Assembly: GCA_964564905.1 (NCBI GenBank)
Contig: CAZMCI010000042.1
Location: 1 to 8,048, forward strand
DNA: 8,048 nucleotides
Reading direction: 5' to 3'
Origin: B75-G9 sp964564905
GTDB taxonomy: Archaea > Hadarchaeota > Hadarchaeia > Hadarchaeales > Hadarchaeaceae
Shown here: positions 6,016-8,048 of the stretch, piece by piece
How positions within the stretch are numbered: the first letter of the stretch is position 1
How the letters are laid out: the number at the start of each line of letters is the position of its first letter
The notes under the pieces: generated by a model
The model's input: only the letters and a program-made list of their open reading frames with translations
What the model was told of the DNA's origin: nothing
Databases searched by the model: none
Program-made: the position numbers and the translations under genes

Positions 6016-6023
6016 TCACCTCC
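6016..6023 (-). promoter_or_regulatory. Shine-Dalgarno site of ribH containing the ribC stop codon
   Basis: On the minus strand GGAGGTGA is a perfect match to the 16S rRNA tail. Its last three bases are the ribC TGA. The start it serves is the TTG at 6010, not the GTG inside it. A ribosome ending ribC would stop on the ribH ribosome-binding site, suggesting coupled translation. Confidence 0.7.
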
Positions 6024-6477
6024 TTAGAGGTCCAGCATCCGGGCCACCCTCTCTCTGCCCGGTGCCGGCCAGTTTTGTCAGCTCTTCCGGTTTGAACAGC
6101 ATACGGTATACGTTTCTGGCGTGCTCGCGTGCTCGACGGTCTGCCAGCTCAGCTAATTCTTGTTCTGTGGATGCCTCATCCTCAAACACGAAAACTTCTA
6201 CAATGTGCTTGTTCGCGAGCAGTTGGGCGAGAATTATCCCAAGGGACGCCTCATGGGCGCACTGTTTGTCGATGGGTTTACTTCCTGGCATGCCAAATGC
6301 CATCACCACATCACATCCTTCATCGAGGAGCAGCTTGCTCTCCACCGGCAGGTCCTTTATCCCCGGGACCGTGCGACGTTCAAACTTCACGGTACAGAGA
6401 TGTTTCAGTTCCTCCATTGCCGCGCGGGCCATATCATACCTAGCGAATGTAGTGTCGACGATCCCAACCCGTATCAT
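6016..6477 (-). CDS. ribC: Riboflavin synthase, archaeal RibC type
   Basis: A 153-residue enzyme that dismutates two molecules of 6,7-dimethyl-8-ribityllumazine into riboflavin and the ribitylaminopyrimidine. It belongs to the archaeal family related to lumazine synthase, not to bacterial RibE. Motifs: IRVGIVDTTFARYDMA (2-17), ERRTVPGIKDLPVESKLL (33-50), FGMPGSKPIDKQCAHEASLG (61-80) and ADRRAREHARNVYRML (112-127). ATG start with AGGAGG seven bases upstream; it overlaps the ribB stop as ATGA. The last 15 or so residues (TGQREGGPDAGPLRR) are a Gly/Arg-rich tail after the expected end of the fold and may be flexible. Its neighbour ribH is its structural relative, so the two genes form an old paralogous pair. 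Confidence 0.93.
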   Translation of the reverse strand: MIRVGIVDTTFARYDMARAAMEELKHLCTVKFERRTVPGIKDLPVESKLLLDEGCDVVMAFGMPGSKPIDKQCAHEASLGIILAQLLANKHIVEVFVFEDEASTEQELAELADRRAREHARNVYRMLFKPEELTKLAGTGQREGGPDAGPLRR

Positions 6478-7163
6478 CCGTGTGCCTCCTGAAATTCAGA
6501 TACGATATCCGAGCCGTTCAAGATGACCAATCCATGCTCTTCAGCATATTTCTCGGCTCCCTTTTTTGAAAGGGCACGGTTCGTTTGGGCATCCAGCATT
6601 TCACATATGACCACCACCGGTGTAACTCCAGCTAGTTCGGCCAACACCACCGACAGCTCAGTATGTCCTCTCCGTTCGTTCAAGAGCCCATCGGCGGCAC
6701 GCAGCAGGGGGACGTGGCCGGGACTCCTGAAGTTTTTTCCAAATTCCTCAAATGCAGAGCCGTTGAGAGCTCGCATGCCGATCCTGCCCAATTCCCGTAT
6801 GGTAAGCGCACGATCGACATCGGTTATTCCGGTGAATGTCTTGCGATGGTTCACCGACAACGAGAACGCAGTGCGTTCGTCGTATGGGATATCGTAGGGT
6901 CGAGTGGCGGCAAGTATATCGAATCTGGACGATGCAGCGTCGTAAACATCGGTCATGTATGGAAGACCGAAGTTCCTTGCGATGGTTGGATGCAGAGCCA
7001 CGCAGATCAGTCCTCCCCCGTGTTGCCTCATGGTGGCAATTTCCGAGGGCCCGACGAACTCGGCAGCCATCACCATATCGATTTCATCCTCCCGCGTCTC
7101 CGAGTCATGCAAAAGCACAAACTTTCCGGATTTCATGTCCCTGAGCGCACGTTTCATCCTCAT
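6474..7163 (-). CDS. ribB: 3,4-dihydroxy-2-butanone 4-phosphate synthase
   Basis: A 229-residue single-domain DHBP synthase. It converts ribulose 5-phosphate to the four-carbon unit used by RibH, with release of formate. Motifs: HDSETREDEIDMVMAAE (19-35), with the acidic metal and catalytic residues E25, E27 and D29; MRQHGGGLICVAL (45-57); YDERTAFSLSVNHRKTFTGI (94-113); and FRSPGHVPLLRAADGLLNERRGHTE (145-169), with H150 as the likely metal ligand and H167. The length is that of stand-alone RibB; there is no fused GTP cyclohydrolase II, as expected in archaea. The ATG overlaps the ribK TGA (ATGA). A second ATG two codons on is a possible alternative start. Mg2+-dependent cytosolic enzyme. Confidence 0.95.
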   Translation of the reverse strand: MRMKRALRDMKSGKFVLLHDSETREDEIDMVMAAEFVGPSEIATMRQHGGGLICVALHPTIARNFGLPYMTDVYDAASSRFDILAATRPYDIPYDERTAFSLSVNHRKTFTGITDVDRALTIRELGRIGMRALNGSAFEEFGKNFRSPGHVPLLRAADGLLNERRGHTELSVVLAELAGVTPVVVICEMLDAQTNRALSKKGAEKYAEEHGLVILNGSDIVSEFQEAHG

Positions 7164-7822
7164 GTTTCCACTTCCACCTGCACCGGGTGCCCATCCTTCA
7201 GTTTGAGAGCGTTGCGGAGGTTGTGGGCAGCTATTATCTCCAAAATATCCGTGTGGTGCCCACGGACGGGAAGCACCACGGCTGCTTTTATATTTTTGAT
7301 CTTGGCTGGAAAAAACTTGACCTTCCCAAACACGCGCTCTTTCGTCTCGAAACCTTGAACCTCTCCGGATGGTAGACGGAGGAGCATTTCCTTAACTCCA
7401 ATCGACTCCTCGCCGAGCTTGATGTCCAAAGTTCCAGGATAAGGAGTAAATCCAACCTCCTTCTCGAATTGTTTGATATACGGGAGTTGGCTCATGTAGT
7501 ATTTACCCTCCCCCATACCCGTGACGACTTTACCGGATAGTTTTATCGTGCGTTGAGTTGGCCTTATGATGGATGTCAGTTCTTGGTGAAATGCGCGAAG
7601 AAGTGCCAGGCCCTCCGGGGTGATCCGTACGATCTGGCCTCGGGTTTCAAGCCTCCTCTCAATCAAACCTTTTTTCTCCAACTCTGCAAGCCTGCGCGCC
7701 GCGGTCTGTCTGGACGTTTTTAGACGTCTTGCTAGTACATTTAACGAAATTCTGGTTTCTCCACGACGAACTCCTTTCTTGAACAATTTGGTCATCGTCT
7801 CGATGAGGATGGCTTCGCTCAA
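7160..7822 (-). CDS. ribK: CTP-dependent riboflavin kinase with N-terminal winged helix (RbkR type)
   Basis: A 220-residue fusion. Residues about 5-85 form a winged helix-turn-helix (SLNVLARRLKTSRQTAARRLAELEKKGLI, wing GQIVRIT). Residues 91-220 are the archaeal riboflavin kinase, with RTIKLSGKVVTGMGEGKYYM, GFTPYPGTLDIKLG and GHHTDILEIIAAHNLR. The kinase makes FMN using CTP. Proteins with this fusion are known as RbkR and also regulate riboflavin genes, so this leader gene probably controls its own operon. The frame extends to a TTG at 7840 (226 residues), but the TTG at 7822 is preferred. It has GAGGGG just upstream and lies exactly 40 bases from the TATA box, the same spacing as in the divergent gap gene. 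The TTG at 7840 would lie upstream of the predicted transcript start. Its stop overlaps the ribB start. Confidence 0.9.
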   Translation of the reverse strand: MSEAILIETMTKLFKKGVRRGETRISLNVLARRLKTSRQTAARRLAELEKKGLIERRLETRGQIVRITPEGLALLRAFHQELTSIIRPTQRTIKLSGKVVTGMGEGKYYMSQLPYIKQFEKEVGFTPYPGTLDIKLGEESIGVKEMLLRLPSGEVQGFETKERVFGKVKFFPAKIKNIKAAVVLPVRGHHTDILEIIAAHNLRNALKLKDGHPVQVEVET

Positions 7823-7854
7823 GTCCCCTCCCTCAATCAAATGACCCCTCCCAT

Positions 7855-7868
7855 CTTTTAAACTTTCT
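7855..7868 (-). promoter_or_regulatory. BRE/TATA promoter of the riboflavin operon
   Basis: On the minus strand GAGAAAG is followed by TTTAAAAG (7862-7855). This is close to the promoter of the divergent gene (CGAAAAG, TTTAAATA). The predicted transcript start is near 7832, about ten bases before the TTG at 7822. Confidence 0.65.
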
Positions 7869-7882
7869 CAAAAATTGTGAAG

Positions 7883-7900
7883 TGTCTAAAAAATGAGACA
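7883..7900. promoter_or_regulatory. Candidate operator: inverted repeat TGTCT-N8-AGACA
   Basis: A perfect inverted repeat of five-base arms separated by eight AT-rich bases lies about 20 bases upstream of the riboflavin TATA box, within the divergent promoter region. The length and position suit a dimeric winged-helix regulator such as the N-terminal domain of the adjacent RibK. Assignment to that protein is inference; arms this short can arise by chance in AT-rich DNA. Confidence 0.4.
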
Positions 7901-7955
7901 ATATTTACAAGTATCGAAATACCGCCTCAATCGACAACTCAACGGAAAACCTCGA

Positions 7956-7970
7956 CGAAAAGTTTAAATA
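7956..7970 (+). promoter_or_regulatory. BRE/TATA promoter of the gap gene
   Basis: CGAAAAG followed by TTTAAATA is a strong archaeal BRE plus TATA box. The TATA starts 40 bases before the ATG at 8003, predicting a transcript start near 7992 and a very short leader. The leader would consist of little more than the Shine-Dalgarno site AAGGAGGA (7990-7997). Confidence 0.75.
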
Positions 7971-8002
7971 ACTCCTTCTGTGAGGGCATAAGGAGGATTT
8001 AA

Positions 8003-8048
8003 ATGAAGGTCGCGATAAATGGTTTCGGCAGGATAGGAAGGATTTTCT
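8003..8048 (+). CDS. gap: Glyceraldehyde-3-phosphate dehydrogenase, N-terminal fragment
   Basis: Only the first 15 codons are inside the window: MKVAINGFGRIGRIF. This is the start of the Rossmann fold (G-x-G-x-x-G) of glyceraldehyde-3-phosphate dehydrogenase, a central glycolysis/gluconeogenesis enzyme. The wording GFGRIGR is that of the bacterial/eukaryal class. Usual archaeal enzymes read GYGTIGKRVA at the same place. ATG start, with AAGGAGGA and a six-base spacer, behind its own promoter. It is divergent from the riboflavin operon. Erythrose-4-phosphate dehydrogenase has a similar start and cannot be excluded from 15 residues. The gene continues beyond the right edge. Confidence 0.75.
   Translation, partial: MKVAINGFGRIGRIF

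Noticed and set aside
5473..6526. Several plus-strand open frames across ribH, ribC and the start of arfB
   Set aside because: They are shadows of the riboflavin genes; conserved motifs are all on the minus strand.
6663..7358. Long plus-strand open frame of about 230 codons
   Set aside because: It is antisense to ribB and ribK, has no protein-family motif, and its length follows from the codon bias of the real genes.

Overview
The window reads as archaeal chromosome, most likely a contig from an uncultured archaeon. The evidence is diphthine synthase, a CTP-type riboflavin kinase fused to a winged helix, the archaeal-type riboflavin synthase RibC, the ArfB deformylase, a DUF357 protein, TATA/BRE-like promoters, and a tRNA with bulge-helix-bulge introns. 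The lineage cannot be fixed from this window. Strong GGAGG Shine-Dalgarno sites and frequent TTG/GTG starts are typical of the genes here.

Left part (1-808): the 5' end of a secreted beta-propeller-like gene, already carrying a one-base frameshift, is cut off near position 282. It abuts the N-terminal fragment of an IS transposase on the opposite strand. About 220 bases without a recognisable gene follow, then the promoter of the next gene. Positions 809-2938 hold a secreted subtilisin-like protease with an I9 propeptide, a complete catalytic triad, two tandem CARDB domains and a C-terminal Ig-like domain, ending in a T-rich terminator.

Middle part (3067-4896): a minus-strand tRNA-Lys(CUU) gene contains two short introns. 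One is at the usual 37/38 site. The other is at a rare 9/10 site with a perfect bulge-helix-bulge. Divergent from it runs a tightly overlapped plus-strand operon: dphB (EF-2 diphthamide methylation), a stand-alone NAD(P)H-hydrate epimerase (nnrE) and a small DUF357 protein.

Right part (4947-7840, minus strand): a five-gene riboflavin operon in the order ribK (HTH-kinase, RbkR type), ribB, ribC, ribH, arfB, with stop/start overlaps or a 2-base gap at every junction. Together these supply most steps from the formamidopyrimidine intermediate and ribulose 5-phosphate to FMN. The GTP cyclohydrolase, the reductase, the phosphatase and the FAD synthetase are not in the window. The intergenic region at 7841-8002 holds two divergent promoters of nearly identical geometry and a candidate operator for the kinase/regulator. 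At the right edge begins a glyceraldehyde-3-phosphate dehydrogenase gene whose N-terminus looks like the bacterial/eukaryal class rather than the usual archaeal one.

I saw no defence system, CRISPR array or wholly unknown multi-gene system. The most unusual objects are the doubly interrupted tRNA and the truncated propeller/transposase junction.
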